Positions 1-8,356 are shown, numbered from the stretch's first letter. The stretch: DNA of 24,960 nt from Bacteroides ovatus (GCA_030844565.1 JAUUNK010000056.1:1-24960), one strand, 5' to 3'. Translations and numbers: made by a program. The notes: generated by a model not told the origin, from the sequence alone.

Positions 1-1898
1 CGTATGGCACAAATGACATCCTCTTCTCCTTTATCACGTGTCATGATGACAAGATTTCCACCATAAAATTTCTGATTACAGAAGTTGATGATTCGGGGAT
101 GGCATCGATAATGTTCCCGTAACAAGGTCTGTGGTACATTCGGAATAACTTTGCAGATGGATTGCAAAAAACTCATATTGGCACAATCATATTCCGGCTT
201 AATCAGGCAGGCATTAGCGATAAAGTTTAGCTTTTCCTTATTTTCTTCCGTGACCACATTGGGAAGTTGCATGGTGTCGCCGACAATGATTGCATTTTTA
301 GCACATGACAAGGCTAAAGCTCCGGTTTCAACGGAAACCTGCGACGCTTCGTCCATAATGATATAATCATATACAGCATCTCGTTGCAAACTGCTTAATG
401 ATGAAAAGGTCGTACTTAAGATAATAGGGTATTCTTTCTGTACCTCTCGCCAATTATTTTTTAGATCAGGGAGCGTAAAGATGGGCTTGTCATGGTTATT
501 GCCATAGGTATGAAATAACTGATTCTTTAGATATTTCATTGATGTATCGGCCATTTGTCTAGCCATTTCTGCTGCATCTTTGTTGGCAAGCTCCTTTTCT
601 AATGTGTCTATTTCGACTTCCAGCTCTGCATACTTTGTTTGGTAGAATAAGATTTGGAAGTCGGCGATAATCAAACTCATCTCCCGTTTATAAAAACCTT
701 TATCGGGGATTTTACAAATCGCTTTGCTCCTGAATTTAAAGAATAACCATTTCAACCGTTGAATAAAAGCTGCTATTCCCCGAAGACTTGATGATTGCTC
801 TTTTTCTGCAAATTGTTGACATTCATTCCATAAATTCAGAAGGTCTGCCGAGCTGGAATTTTTCCGTTGTTGGAGAGTAAATTCTTTTGTTCCGAACTCT
901 TGCAGATAATGTTGCCACTCTATTTTTAAAGCTTGTATTTCCTGTCTTGCCATGGCAAGGCGTTCCTGTTTGGAAAATATGCTTTTTAGTTCTTCTGTCT
1001 GATGATGTATCTGATTGAGAAATTGAGGTTGGTCGGCATCTGCATCATGCCATGACTCAAAGTTCTCCGGATATTGTTTTTCCTCTTCTTGAGTTTCGAT
1101 GAATTTCTCTTTGTTAGCTGTGCTGCCAAGCAATGCAACAATGAATCCCATATCGTATTTGGATAACTTCTCAAGTACATTGACAATGGCGGAGTTATTA
1201 TTAGATACTACCTGAACAGTCTTACCACGCACAAGGATATTGGCAATGATGTTCAGAATCGTTTGGGTCTTTCCAGTTCCCGGAGGTCCTTGCACAACAC
1301 TGATTTGATTCTCAAAAGCTGCCTGGACTGCTTTTTGCTGGCTTGCATTACAACCGAAAGGAAAAATCAAGGTTGAGGCAGTCCGGGTCTGCATTTTATA
1401 TTTTTGAGGATTCAGATATACAGCAATAGCTCTGTTGTTTGCGATGAAATGAATCTTTTCATATTGTTTTGCCAATAGCTTCGTTCCGTCATCAGCTTTC
1501 AATTCGTTCGCATCGGCAACTTTCTTCAAATATTCGAATATACTTTTCGAACGACTCTCTCCCAAGCATGATTCGATAATTTCTAAGTCTTTTTCTCTGT
1601 AATCATACTCTTTACCATTCAGAAAACGAATGTGCCAATAGTTGTGTGATCCGGTCTTAAAAATAGATAAGGCTTTGATGTTTGATAAAGTTCTCCCTTT
1701 ACTGATTATTTGATAATTATTGGGGTCCGGTTTGTCCGGATCAGTCAGCCAAAGGACATTTTCTTCTTTGTAAGTATACGCACTGGGAACATTCCGGAAT
1801 ACTACCTTATAGTTGCCATTATGATTTTGGCAACTTTCTATTTCAGGAGTCTTGATTTGACCTTTTATAATAATCAGATTTTCGGAAGTATCTATCAT
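1..1898 (-). CDS. SF1 DNA2/UPF1-type helicase (3' end missing)
   Basis: The minus-strand frame is open from an ATG at 1898 to the left edge, giving about 632 codons with no stop, so the protein is C-terminally truncated by the window. It carries superfamily 1 helicase motifs: Walker A GPPGTGKT near residue 203, a Walker B/motif II box MDEASQ near residue 513, then VGDTMQLP (motif III) and LREHYRCHP near residue 594 (motif IV region). Between motifs I and II lies a long charged insertion (about residues 300-480) that looks partly coiled-coil. The first 190 residues match nothing I recognise. The family (AAA_11/AAA_12 pair) unwinds or remodels nucleic acid with ATP; the substrate here is unknown. 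Such proteins occur both as housekeeping helicases and as components of defence islands. It is divergent from the alcohol dehydrogenase and not in an operon with it. Confident of family, not of role. Confidence 0.88.
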   Translation of the reverse strand, partial: MIDTSENLIIIKGQIKTPEIESCQNHNGNYKVVFRNVPSAYTYKEENVLWLTDPDKPDPNNYQIISKGRTLSNIKALSIFKTGSHNYWHIRFLNGKEYDYREKDLEIIESCLGESRSKSIFEYLKKVADANELKADDGTKLLAKQYEKIHFIANNRAIAVYLNPQKYKMQTRTASTLIFPFGCNASQQKAVQAAFENQISVVQGPPGTGKTQTILNIIANILVRGKTVQVVSNNNSAIVNVLEKLSKYDMGFIVALLGSTANKEKFIETQEEEKQYPENFESWHDADADQPQFLNQIHHQTEELKSIFSKQERLAMARQEIQALKIEWQHYLQEFGTKEFTLQQRKNSSSADLLNLWNECQQFAEKEQSSSLRGIAAFIQRLKWLFFKFRSKAICKIPDKGFYKREMSLIIADFQILFYQTKYAELEVEIDTLEKELANKDAAEMARQMADTSMKYLKNQLFHTYGNNHDKPIFTLPDLKNNWREVQKEYPIILSTTFSSLSSLQRDAVYDYIIMDEASQVSVETGALALSCAKNAIIVGDTMQLPNVVTEENKEKLNFIANACLIKPEYDCANMSFLQSICKVIPNVPQTLLREHYRCHPRIINFCNQKFYGGNLVIMTRDKGEEDVICAI

Positions 1899-2147
1899 AG
1901 GCTTGTGTGTAAATATAATAAGTCATGCTGCTGTTTTTATTTATTATTTAGGATATAAAAGTAAGAATATTTTCCAGAATATCAAAGCTGAAGTAGAAAA
2001 AACAGTGAATGACTTTATTCAGCTTTGTATTGTTATAAATATAGAGTGAGATTCGGTTTGGGAGTATTGAACGTGATAAAAGAGATTTGTTTTGCCAATG
2101 AAATCATTATCTTTGCAAGGTATATATTAATGAACGAGGAGGATATT
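1899..2147. promoter_or_regulatory. Divergent intergenic region with a Bacteroides-type promoter for the alcohol dehydrogenase
   Basis: This 249-bp gap separates the helicase and dehydrogenase, which are transcribed away from each other. On the plus strand, TATCTTTG at 2108-2115 matches the Bacteroides -7 consensus TAnnTTTG, and TTTG at 2086-2089 sits 18 bp upstream as the -33 element. Transcription would begin near 2121, so the longer reading frame starting at 2025 would not be transcribed from this promoter. An AGGAGG-like stretch (2136-2142) precedes the ATG at 2148. I see no clear promoter for the helicase on the minus strand. Confidence 0.65.
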
Positions 2148-3188
2148 ATGCTTGCATACACATATATTGAACACGGAAAGTTTGAATTGCAGGAGAAAGC
2201 AAGACCGGAAATAAAGGATTCACGGGATGCAGTCGTGCGTGTAACACTTGGTAGCATCTGCACCAGTGATCTTCATATTAAACATGGCAGTGTGCCGCGT
2301 GCTGTGCCCGGAATAACTGTCGGGCATGAGATGGTAGGTGTGGTAGAACAAGTAGGGGCTGATGTCACTTCGGTGAAGCCTGGTGACAGGGTGACTGTGA
2401 ATGTCGAAACTTTCTGCGGTGAGTGTTTTTTCTGTAAGCATGGATATGTGAATAACTGTACTGATCCTAATGGCGGTTGGGCTTTGGGGTGTCGAATAGA
2501 TGGCGGTCAGGCGGAATATGTCAGAGTTCCTTATGCGGATCAGGGGTTGAACCGTATTCCGGATACAGTGAGTGATGAACAAGCTTTGTTTGTCGGTGAT
2601 GTGCTTGCAACAGGTTTTTGGGCAGCACGCATCTCGGAAATTACCGAGGAAGATACTGTTCTTATCATCGGTGCCGGACCTACCGGGATTTGTACTTTGT
2701 TGTGTGTGATGCTGAAGAAGCCAAAACGCATTATTGTCTGTGAAAAGTCTCCTGAAAGAATTCGGTTTGTCCGCGAGCATTATCCTGATGTGTTGGTGAC
2801 TGAACCGGAAAACTGCAAGGATTTTGTTCTCAAGAACAGTGACCATGGTGGAGCAGATGTTGTTTTGGAAGTGGCAGGGAGTGACGATTCTTTCTATTTG
2901 GCTTGGAATTGTGCCCGTCCTAATGCTATTGTCACGATTATAGCCCTCTATGATAAACCACAACTTCTTCCTTTACCTGATATGTATGGCAAGAATTTGG
3001 TTTTTAAAACAGGTGGAGTGGATGGCTGCGATTGTAACGAGATTCTCAAGCTGATTGAGAAAGGTAAAATTGATACTACTCCTCTTATTACACATCGATT
3101 TCCGTTGAATGAGATTGAGGAGGCCTATCGTATCTTTGAAAACAAATTAGATGGAGTTATTAAAGTAGCTATATCAGGAAATAAATAA
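2148..3188 (+). CDS. Zinc-dependent medium-chain alcohol dehydrogenase
   Basis: 346 aa, the usual length for zinc-containing medium-chain dehydrogenases, which oxidise alcohols or polyols with NAD(P)+ in the cytoplasm. From the chosen start, catalytic zinc ligands are Cys38 (in SICTSD), His60 and Glu61 (in VGHEMVG). The structural zinc site is Cys90, Cys93, Cys96 and Cys104. The nucleotide-binding Rossmann glycine motif GAGPTG is at 175-180. The ATG at 2148 was preferred over upstream alternatives (2025, 2130) because it follows an AGGAGG-like site and lies downstream of the predicted -7 element. It is followed 15 nt later by the phosphatase-like gene, so the two may be co-transcribed. The substrate cannot be read from the sequence; threonine, sorbitol and butanediol dehydrogenases share this layout. 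It looks like ordinary chromosomal background. Confidence 0.9.
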   Translation: MLAYTYIEHGKFELQEKARPEIKDSRDAVVRVTLGSICTSDLHIKHGSVPRAVPGITVGHEMVGVVEQVGADVTSVKPGDRVTVNVETFCGECFFCKHGYVNNCTDPNGGWALGCRIDGGQAEYVRVPYADQGLNRIPDTVSDEQALFVGDVLATGFWAARISEITEEDTVLIIGAGPTGICTLLCVMLKKPKRIIVCEKSPERIRFVREHYPDVLVTEPENCKDFVLKNSDHGGADVVLEVAGSDDSFYLAWNCARPNAIVTIIALYDKPQLLPLPDMYGKNLVFKTGGVDGCDCNEILKLIEKGKIDTTPLITHRFPLNEIEEAYRIFENKLDGVIKVAISGNK

Positions 3189-3203
3189 AAATAGAATTTG
3201 TGT

Positions 3204-3680
3204 ATGAAGAATATACTGATAGTAAGTAATAATGATATGTGCCGCAGTCGTATGGCACAGGAAATTTTGAACTCCTTCGGTAGAGGGATGAAGGTTAGTA
3301 CTGCCGGTATTTTGGCTGGAAATTCTGTTCTTGACGTTGTTTGCCAAGTGATGGAACAAAATGGATATGACTTTTCGCGTAGAAAGCCCTGTGACGTTGC
3401 GACGTATGCCCAACAGACGTGGGATTATGTCATTACCCTTTGTCCGGAAGCGGAGGAAGTGCAAAAGGAAATGCAGGGGGTAGTGAGAAAATACGTTTCT
3501 TTCAACTTTACAGATCCCTTTCAGGGAGGCATTCATGTAGAAGATGAGCAGGAAGAACGGGTTAGGGCACTATATGACATCATGCATAAAGAACTGTATG
3601 AGTTCTTTCGGAGTGAATTGATGGAAAAATTGTTGCCTCGCTGTTCCTGTGGCGCAAATACGTATTGTAGGTGTGAGTAG
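3204..3680 (+). CDS. Low-molecular-weight phosphatase / arsenate reductase-fold protein, nucleophile substituted
   Basis: 158 aa. The fold is recognisable from the N-terminal beta strand and P-loop, residues 4-18 (ILIVSNNDMCRSRMA), and from the TDPFQGG segment, whose Asp is the general acid in this family. Known members (LMW protein tyrosine phosphatases and thioredoxin-coupled ArsC) use a CX5R loop. Here the first position is Ser8 (codon AGT) while Arg14 is kept, so the nucleophilic cysteine is absent; a cysteine occurs just before the arginine at position 13. A cysteine in ITLCPEAEE corresponds to the ArsC resolving region, but its usual partner seven residues later is Gln. The C terminus is cysteine-rich (CSCGANTYCRCE). 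The ATG at 3204 is preferred to the TTG two codons upstream. Phosphatase or arsenate reductase activity should not be assumed; a binding or regulatory role is possible. Confidence 0.75.
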   Translation: MKNILIVSNNDMCRSRMAQEILNSFGRGMKVSTAGILAGNSVLDVVCQVMEQNGYDFSRRKPCDVATYAQQTWDYVITLCPEAEEVQKEMQGVVRKYVSFNFTDPFQGGIHVEDEQEERVRALYDIMHKELYEFFRSELMEKLLPRCSCGANTYCRCE

Positions 3681-3691
3681 GTATTAAGTAA

Positions 3692-4534
3692 TCATATATG
3701 TACATCATCCGGTAATGGTGGCAGAATTGCGTCATTTTGAACGCGAAGTTGCCAGAAAGCAATAGCGGATGCGGCGGCTACATTGAGAGAATCGACACCG
3801 TTTGCCATAGGAATGCGGACTACATAGTCCGCTTCATTAATTGTTTCGTTTTGAAGACCGTCTCCCTCTGTTCCCATTATGATGGCTAACTTGGGTTCGG
3901 TTGCTAAGATAGGATTATCGATAGAGATTGATTTCTCCGTGAGTGCCATAGCGACTGTACGGAAACCCAGTTTGCGCAACTCATTGGGAGAACCGTCCAA
4001 CCAAGTCCATGGTATCAGGAAGACAGAACCCATCGAAACCCTGACTGCACGTCGGTTTAACGGATCACAAGAATTGCGTGTTAATAATATAGCATCTATC
4101 CCCAAGGCGGCTGCGGAACGGAAGATGGCTCCGATATTAGTAGCGTCTACCACGCCCTCAATGACTACGATCCGTCGAGCTTTCCGACACACCTCCTCTG
4201 CACTTGGTAGTGCTCGACGACGCATGGCGCAGAGGACACCGCGCGTCAGTGTATATCCGGTCAATGTGGCAAGTAACTTTCTTTCACCGGTATAGACAGG
4301 TATATCACCACAACGTTCAATGATGCCAGCGGCATCACCAGTGATATGCTTCTGTTCACACAAGAGGGCTAAAGGCTCATAACCAGCATTCAGAGCTACA
4401 TGGATAACTTTGGGGCTTTCTGCAATAAACAATCCTTTATCAGGCTCAATACGATTGCGTAATTGAGCTTCGGTGAGGGTACTGAATATTTCTACTCCGG
4501 AGTCTGTTAAGGATGATATTTCTATAATGGGCAT
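3692..4534 (-). CDS. SpoU/TrmH-family RNA 2'-O-methyltransferase
   Basis: 280 aa. SPOUT-class enzymes methylate the 2'-hydroxyl of a specific ribose in rRNA or tRNA using S-adenosylmethionine, with the cofactor held in a C-terminal trefoil knot. All three signature motifs are present in order: DATNIGAIFRSA (motif 1, about 130-141), LAIIMGTEGDGL (motif 2) and IPMANGVDSLNVAAASAIAF (motif 3). An N-terminal domain with the LFIAESPKVI segment resembles the substrate-binding domain of RlmB/TrmH relatives. It is convergent with the phosphatase-like gene, with only 11 nt between the stops and no obvious terminator. The exact RNA target cannot be assigned. This appears to be the last chromosomal-type gene before the accessory region. 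Confidence 0.9.
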   Translation of the reverse strand: MPIIEISSLTDSGVEIFSTLTEAQLRNRIEPDKGLFIAESPKVIHVALNAGYEPLALLCEQKHITGDAAGIIERCGDIPVYTGERKLLATLTGYTLTRGVLCAMRRRALPSAEEVCRKARRIVVIEGVVDATNIGAIFRSAAALGIDAILLTRNSCDPLNRRAVRVSMGSVFLIPWTWLDGSPNELRKLGFRTVAMALTEKSISIDNPILATEPKLAIIMGTEGDGLQNETINEADYVVRIPMANGVDSLNVAAASAIAFWQLRVQNDAILPPLPDDVHI

Positions 4535-4841
4535 AGTGATTTCTTTAAATGATCTATTTTATTGCAGCAATGATAGTATGCGCTTCTTACTTGCCGATGC
4601 AGCATACATAGCTGCTTGAATGATAGATTATTGCAATTTAATCGGTAGAAAAGTTGTTTTTGAGCCTCCTGGACTTGTTTTTGAGGCTGTTTTACACTCT
4701 TTTCTCAATGAATCAGAACCATGAGGAAATTTTGCATCCTCAATGAAGTTCACCTATCTTCTATCCGGCTACAAAGGTACAAAATTCCGTGATGTTTTCG
4801 CCAAGAATGTCAACTAAATGCAAGATCTTTTCACGGATATT

Positions 4842-4991
4842 ATTTGCTGGCCAAAAGAGAAAAATTTAGTTGAGGCCTTTTCCCTTTTCTTCCCTCTGCT
4901 TGACTTAACTTTATTGCCCGTGTATATAATGACGGTCATTAAAGTCAAGTTGAGAGGTAGAGTCAAGTCTTTTTCTTTTGGCGAGCAAAAT
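4842..4991. repeat. Imperfect inverted repeat of about 150 bp, MITE-like or structured RNA
   Basis: The outer arms ATTTGCTGGCCAAAAGAGAA (from 4842) and TTTTTCTTTTGGCGAGCAAA (from 4970) are near reverse complements. Inner arms ACTTTATTGCCCGTG (4908-4922) and GACGGTCATTAAAGT (4931-4945) pair at 12 of 15 positions around an 8-nt loop. Sequence between the outer and inner arms is partly complementary too (TGAGG, CTTGACT-type segments). No transposase is encoded. It could be a non-autonomous insertion sequence relic or a long transcribed hairpin. I saw no clear target-site duplication. Confidence 0.5.
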
Positions 4992-5172
4992 AGTTCTTTG
5001 ATATGATGAGTGTATGATGAACAATTTGCATCGTTTGTAACGAATAACATATTGTTTGTTGATAGGTGTATATGGTGCTTACAAACAGCATTATGGCATT
5101 TCGTTTTTGGAAGTTTTTGCTCAAAATAGATTATGTATATGGTTAATTATGCCAAGACGTGCATTTTTCTAT

Positions 5173-5219
5173 GTGTAATACATCATTAAATAAATAAAAA
5201 GTATTACCTTTGTGTATTA
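5173..5219 (+). promoter_or_regulatory. hipB promoter with candidate operator repeats
   Basis: TACCTTTG at 5205-5212 matches the Bacteroides -7 element TAnnTTTG; no good -33 element is visible. Around it, GTAATAC (5175-5181) and GTATTAC (5201-5207) are exact inverted copies, and TGTATTA (5213-5219) is a third related half-site, complementary to TAATACA at 5176-5182. HipB-type antitoxins characteristically bind inverted repeats overlapping their own promoter, so autoregulation here is a reasonable inference. Confidence 0.5.
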
Positions 5220-5283
5220 TATGATAAGTTGATTGTGGTAAAGTCATCGACATAGTCGCTTTGCACCTTAAATTGATGTAGTA

Positions 5284-5604
5284 ATGGCAAAGAATACAAT
5301 GGGAACCAAACTTCCCCGAAAATTGGAGCAGAAGATGCAGATTGTAGGTGAGCAGATTAAGTTGGCTCGCTTACGTCGGAATCTGAGTGTGGCTCAGGTT
5401 GCTGAACGTGCCACCTGTTCACCGCTTACTGTGTCCCGAATAGAAAAAGGGATTCCTACTGTTGCAATAGGGATCTATCTACGTGTTTTGTACGCATTGC
5501 AACTTGACGATGATATTCTATTGCTTGCCAAAGAAGATAAAATGGGAAAAGCTTTGCAAGATTTGAGTTTGAAAACAAGAGAACGTGCATCCAAGAAAGA
5601 ATAA
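5284..5604 (+). CDS. hipB: HipB-like antitoxin, XRE-family HTH
   Basis: 106 aa with a Cro/C1-type helix-turn-helix at about residues 22-75: KLARLRRNLSVAQVAERA, then TCSPLTVSRIEKGIPTVAIG, the usual layout of five helices. HipB-type proteins bind the operon promoter and hold the HipA kinase inactive. The stop is followed after 3 nt by hipA, so the pair is translated from one transcript. The C-terminal tail (QDLSLKTRERASKKE) is basic and likely flexible, like the degradable tail of HipB proteins. Candidate operator repeats lie just upstream. Could also be annotated simply as an XRE regulator; the adjoining hipA makes the antitoxin call firm. Confidence 0.88.
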   Translation: MAKNTMGTKLPRKLEQKMQIVGEQIKLARLRRNLSVAQVAERATCSPLTVSRIEKGIPTVAIGIYLRVLYALQLDDDILLLAKEDKMGKALQDLSLKTRERASKKE

Positions 5605-5607
5605 TCT

Positions 5608-6873
5608 ATGAAAAAGTTGTATGTATATGCCGATTTCGATTGGCTCAAAGAAGTGGAACTTATTGGCGAACTAGGCTATGAGTCTCTTCGTGGTGCGGAC
5701 AGCTATAGTTTTACGTTCAATAATGAATGGTTAAGGCTGCACAGCAATCTGTTTTTGAGTGACGACCTGAATAATTACCCGGGACAACAATATACACAAC
5801 CGGGTAAAGATATATTCGGATGTTTTTCTGATGCTTTGCCGGATCGTTGGGGACGTACTTTGTTGTTGCGTCGTGAGCAATTAGTAGCAGCGGAAGAAAA
5901 ACGACCAATACGGAGATTGTCATCCTTCGATTTCTTGACTGGTATTGATGATTTCTCCAGAATGGGTGGATTCCGTTTTAAGGAAGACCTCGATGGCGAA
6001 TTTATCAATGTGAGTGAATCGTTGAAAATTCCACCTTTGACGGATATTCGGGAACTGATTGCAGCCAGTGCCGAGATAGAGAAATGTGAAGAAAACAATA
6101 TGCTCCCTGATAGGAAATGGATTGCACAACTTGTGCAACCTGGAACATCGTTGGGAGGTGCAAGACCTAAAGCCAATGTAATAGACACGGATAAAACTCT
6201 ATACGTTGCAAAGTTCCCATCACGTAAAGATGATTACGATGCCGGACTTTGGGAACATTTCAGCCACTTGCTTGCTACAAAAGCTGGGATAAATGCGGCG
6301 ACAACAAAGGTGCTGACAACAGGAGAGAAATATCATACATTGCTGTCACAACGCTTCGATAGAACCCAAGAAGGAAAACGCATTCATTTTGCATCTGCCA
6401 TGACCTTATTGGGGCTGAGTGATGGTGACAATGCAACTACCGGGCATGGCTATCTGGATATAGTCGACTTTATTATTCAGAGCTGTACCGATGTGGAACG
6501 AAACCTCCAGGAACTATACCGTCGTGTGGCTTTCAATATTTGTATAGGCAATAGTGACGACCATTTTCGCAATCACGGTTTTCTTTTGACTGCAAAAGGT
6601 TGGACACTATCTCCTGCATATGACATGAATCCCACGCTGAGTGAGTATCAAAGTTTGCTTGTTTCATTAACTTCTAATAAAGCAGAGCTGAGTATTTTGC
6701 TGGATGCTTGCGAAGACTACATGCTAAACCGTAAAACAGCAGAAAAGATTATTTCGGAGGTGATTGAAGTTGTAAAAGGATGGCGCGAATTGGCAACACG
6801 ATTGGGGCTATCTAAAAGAGAAATGGAGATGTTTGCAGGAGTGTTTGAGAGAAGAACTAAAAGGGATGAATAA
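5608..6873 (+). CDS. hipA: HipA-like serine/threonine kinase toxin
   Basis: 421 aa, close to the length of full HipA proteins. The N-terminal HipA_N-type domain (about 1-130) includes the FGCFSDALPDRWGR segment typical of the family. The kinase domain has the phosphate-binding loop TSLGGARPKANV (about 179-190), the conserved lysine in YVAKFPSRKD, the catalytic loop NSDDHFRNHG (about 315-324) and a metal-binding AYDMNP (about 337-342), so the active site appears intact. Characterised HipA kinases phosphorylate glutamyl-tRNA synthetase and halt translation; the target here is unproven. It follows hipB by 3 nt. The next gene, the cytosine methyltransferase, starts 103 bp later, so hipBA may serve as an addiction module next to the restriction-like operon. 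Confidence 0.9.
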   Translation: MKKLYVYADFDWLKEVELIGELGYESLRGADSYSFTFNNEWLRLHSNLFLSDDLNNYPGQQYTQPGKDIFGCFSDALPDRWGRTLLLRREQLVAAEEKRPIRRLSSFDFLTGIDDFSRMGGFRFKEDLDGEFINVSESLKIPPLTDIRELIAASAEIEKCEENNMLPDRKWIAQLVQPGTSLGGARPKANVIDTDKTLYVAKFPSRKDDYDAGLWEHFSHLLATKAGINAATTKVLTTGEKYHTLLSQRFDRTQEGKRIHFASAMTLLGLSDGDNATTGHGYLDIVDFIIQSCTDVERNLQELYRRVAFNICIGNSDDHFRNHGFLLTAKGWTLSPAYDMNPTLSEYQSLLVSLTSNKAELSILLDACEDYMLNRKTAEKIISEVIEVVKGWRELATRLGLSKREMEMFAGVFERRTKRDE

Positions 6874-6949
6874 AAGATATTGTTGAACCTTATGAGATGG
6901 ATAACTAATTAAATTTTGTGATTTGATTTTTATTTACAGTAAAGTGGCA

Positions 6950-6969
6950 ATATCTATTAGTTTAGATAT
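6950..6969 (+). promoter_or_regulatory. Inverted repeat just upstream of the methyltransferase start
   Basis: ATATCTA (6950-6956) and TAGATAT (6963-6969) are exact reverse complements separated by 6 bp, ending 7 bp before the methyltransferase ATG at 6977. Many restriction-modification operons are controlled at such a position, either by a controller protein or by the methyltransferase itself. No separate controller gene is seen, so autoregulation by the operon's own product, or by HipB, would be the options. A 7-bp AT-rich repeat can also occur by chance. Confidence 0.3.
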
Positions 6970-6976
6970 AATCAGA

Positions 6977-8356
6977 ATGGCAAAGGAAAAACAACATATT
7001 CCACCATTTACCTTTATTGACCTATTTGCAGGTTTGGGAGGTTTTCATCAGGCACTTAGTGCGCTTGGTGGTAGGTGCTTGTTTGCTTCTGAATTGAAAG
7101 AAGACTTGCAACACCTTTATAGCCTTAACTTTCCTAATGTGGTGATAAAAGGTGATATAACGAAGGTTGACATAGAGAAAGACATTCCGCACCATGATGT
7201 GTTGTGTGGTGGTTTTCCATGTCAGCCATTCAGCAAAGCAGGTAATCAAGAAGGCTTCAATGATGCACAAGGACGAGGCAATATGTTTGATTACATCATG
7301 AAGATTGTTCACCATCATCGTCCAAAGTTTGTTTTCTTGGAGAATGTGGCCAATCTCAAAACCCATGACGAAGGCAATACATGGAAAGTTATCGAGAAAA
7401 AATTAAAGGATGCAGAGTACCTTGTTTACGAAAGCATTCTGTCACCTCATGAGTTTGGATATCCGCAGCATCGTAAGCGTATCTACATTGTAGCTATACG
7501 TGAAGACCTTCGTATGCCTGAATACAAATTTCCAGAACCAAATAATGCAGTATGTGACATTCATACTGTCATTGACGAGACGGATACCAACGTACAGATG
7601 ATTAAGCAGGAAACCCGTCATCAACTTGATATTTGGGAAGAGTTCCTGCATCACGTTACAGAAAGTGGACATACTGTTGGTGGCTTTCCTATCTGGACAA
7701 TGGAATTTGGCGCAACTTACAATTTCGAGGGTAAAAAGCCCAAGCTACAGTCGGTTGCAGAGTTGAATGGCAAGCGAGGAAAGTTTGGACAAATCATAAA
7801 AGGCTTAACCATAGAAGAGTGTCTTGCTCAACTTCCCGTCTATGCCCAACCAAACAAACGTGAGAAGGAAGGTGAAACTGAATTTCCTGATTGGAAAAAG
7901 AAATACATACGCCTGAATAGACAATTCTACGAAGATAACAAGACGTGGCTCAAACCATGGATGAATAAAATCAAGGATTGGCAAAACAGCCACATCAAGT
8001 TTGAGTGGAATTGTGGCAAGGCTGTGGAGTTTACTCTTGAAGACAAACTCATCCAATTCCGTGCTTCTGGCATTCGTGTTAAGTTGGCGACATTCGCACC
8101 TGCCTTAAATTTGGTTGGTACTCAGATTCCTATTCTTCCATGGATAGAGGGCACACCGAGAAAGGGGTCAAAGGATGCATGCCGAGGAAGATACCTGAGT
8201 GTCAAGGAAGCAGCCGCATTGCAAGGTATGGATAATATCCGCTTTGGTTCGGATGAATTCCAACTTTCCAACACTCGTATCTATGAGGCATTAGGTAATG
8301 CCGTGAATGTGCAAATCGTAAGGTTAATCGCAGAAAAATTTTTGAGTTATGAGTGA
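6977..8356 (+). CDS. C5-cytosine DNA methyltransferase (Dcm-type), first gene of restriction-like operon
   Basis: 459 aa from the ATG at 6977; the frame opens upstream at a TTG (6923) but those 18 codons look untranslated. Motifs in order: FIDLFAGLGG (motif I, about 13-22), GGFPCQPFSKAG with catalytic Cys82 (motif IV), LENV (about 121-124, motif VI), QHRKR (about 164-168, motif VIII), and ALGNAVNVQIVRLIAE near the C terminus (motif X). The enzyme transfers a methyl group from S-adenosylmethionine to C5 of cytosine; all key residues are intact. The stretch between motifs VIII and X (about 180-400) is long and should hold the target recognition domain; the site cannot be predicted. The last codons overlap the ATPase start by 8 bp. 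It presumably protects host DNA from the nuclease of the same operon. Confidence 0.93.
   Translation: MAKEKQHIPPFTFIDLFAGLGGFHQALSALGGRCLFASELKEDLQHLYSLNFPNVVIKGDITKVDIEKDIPHHDVLCGGFPCQPFSKAGNQEGFNDAQGRGNMFDYIMKIVHHHRPKFVFLENVANLKTHDEGNTWKVIEKKLKDAEYLVYESILSPHEFGYPQHRKRIYIVAIREDLRMPEYKFPEPNNAVCDIHTVIDETDTNVQMIKQETRHQLDIWEEFLHHVTESGHTVGGFPIWTMEFGATYNFEGKKPKLQSVAELNGKRGKFGQIIKGLTIEECLAQLPVYAQPNKREKEGETEFPDWKKKYIRLNRQFYEDNKTWLKPWMNKIKDWQNSHIKFEWNCGKAVEFTLEDKLIQFRASGIRVKLATFAPALNLVGTQIPILPWIEGTPRKGSKDACRGRYLSVKEAAALQGMDNIRFGSDEFQLSNTRIYEALGNAVNVQIVRLIAEKFLSYE

Larger units (their letters stand above)
4535..5283. other. Long non-coding region between trmH-like gene and hipB
   Basis: About 750 bp with no credible gene. 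The two short frames overlapping each other on opposite strands at 4814-5050 arise because the DNA there is an inverted repeat. Contents I can point to: a short inverted repeat AGCCTC (4663-4668) / GAGGCT (4683-4688), the large inverted repeat at 4842-4991, and the hipB promoter and repeats near 5173-5219. The region marks the change from chromosomal-type genes to accessory genes and is a candidate left boundary of the island. Confidence 0.6.

Noticed and set aside
2025..2147. Longer N terminus for the alcohol dehydrogenase
   Set aside because: The extra 41 codons overlap the predicted promoter, lack similarity to the dehydrogenase fold, and the ATG at 2148 has a better ribosome binding site.
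4814..5050. Overlapping short reading frames on both strands
   Set aside because: They mirror each other because the DNA is an inverted repeat; neither has a family motif or a convincing ribosome binding site.
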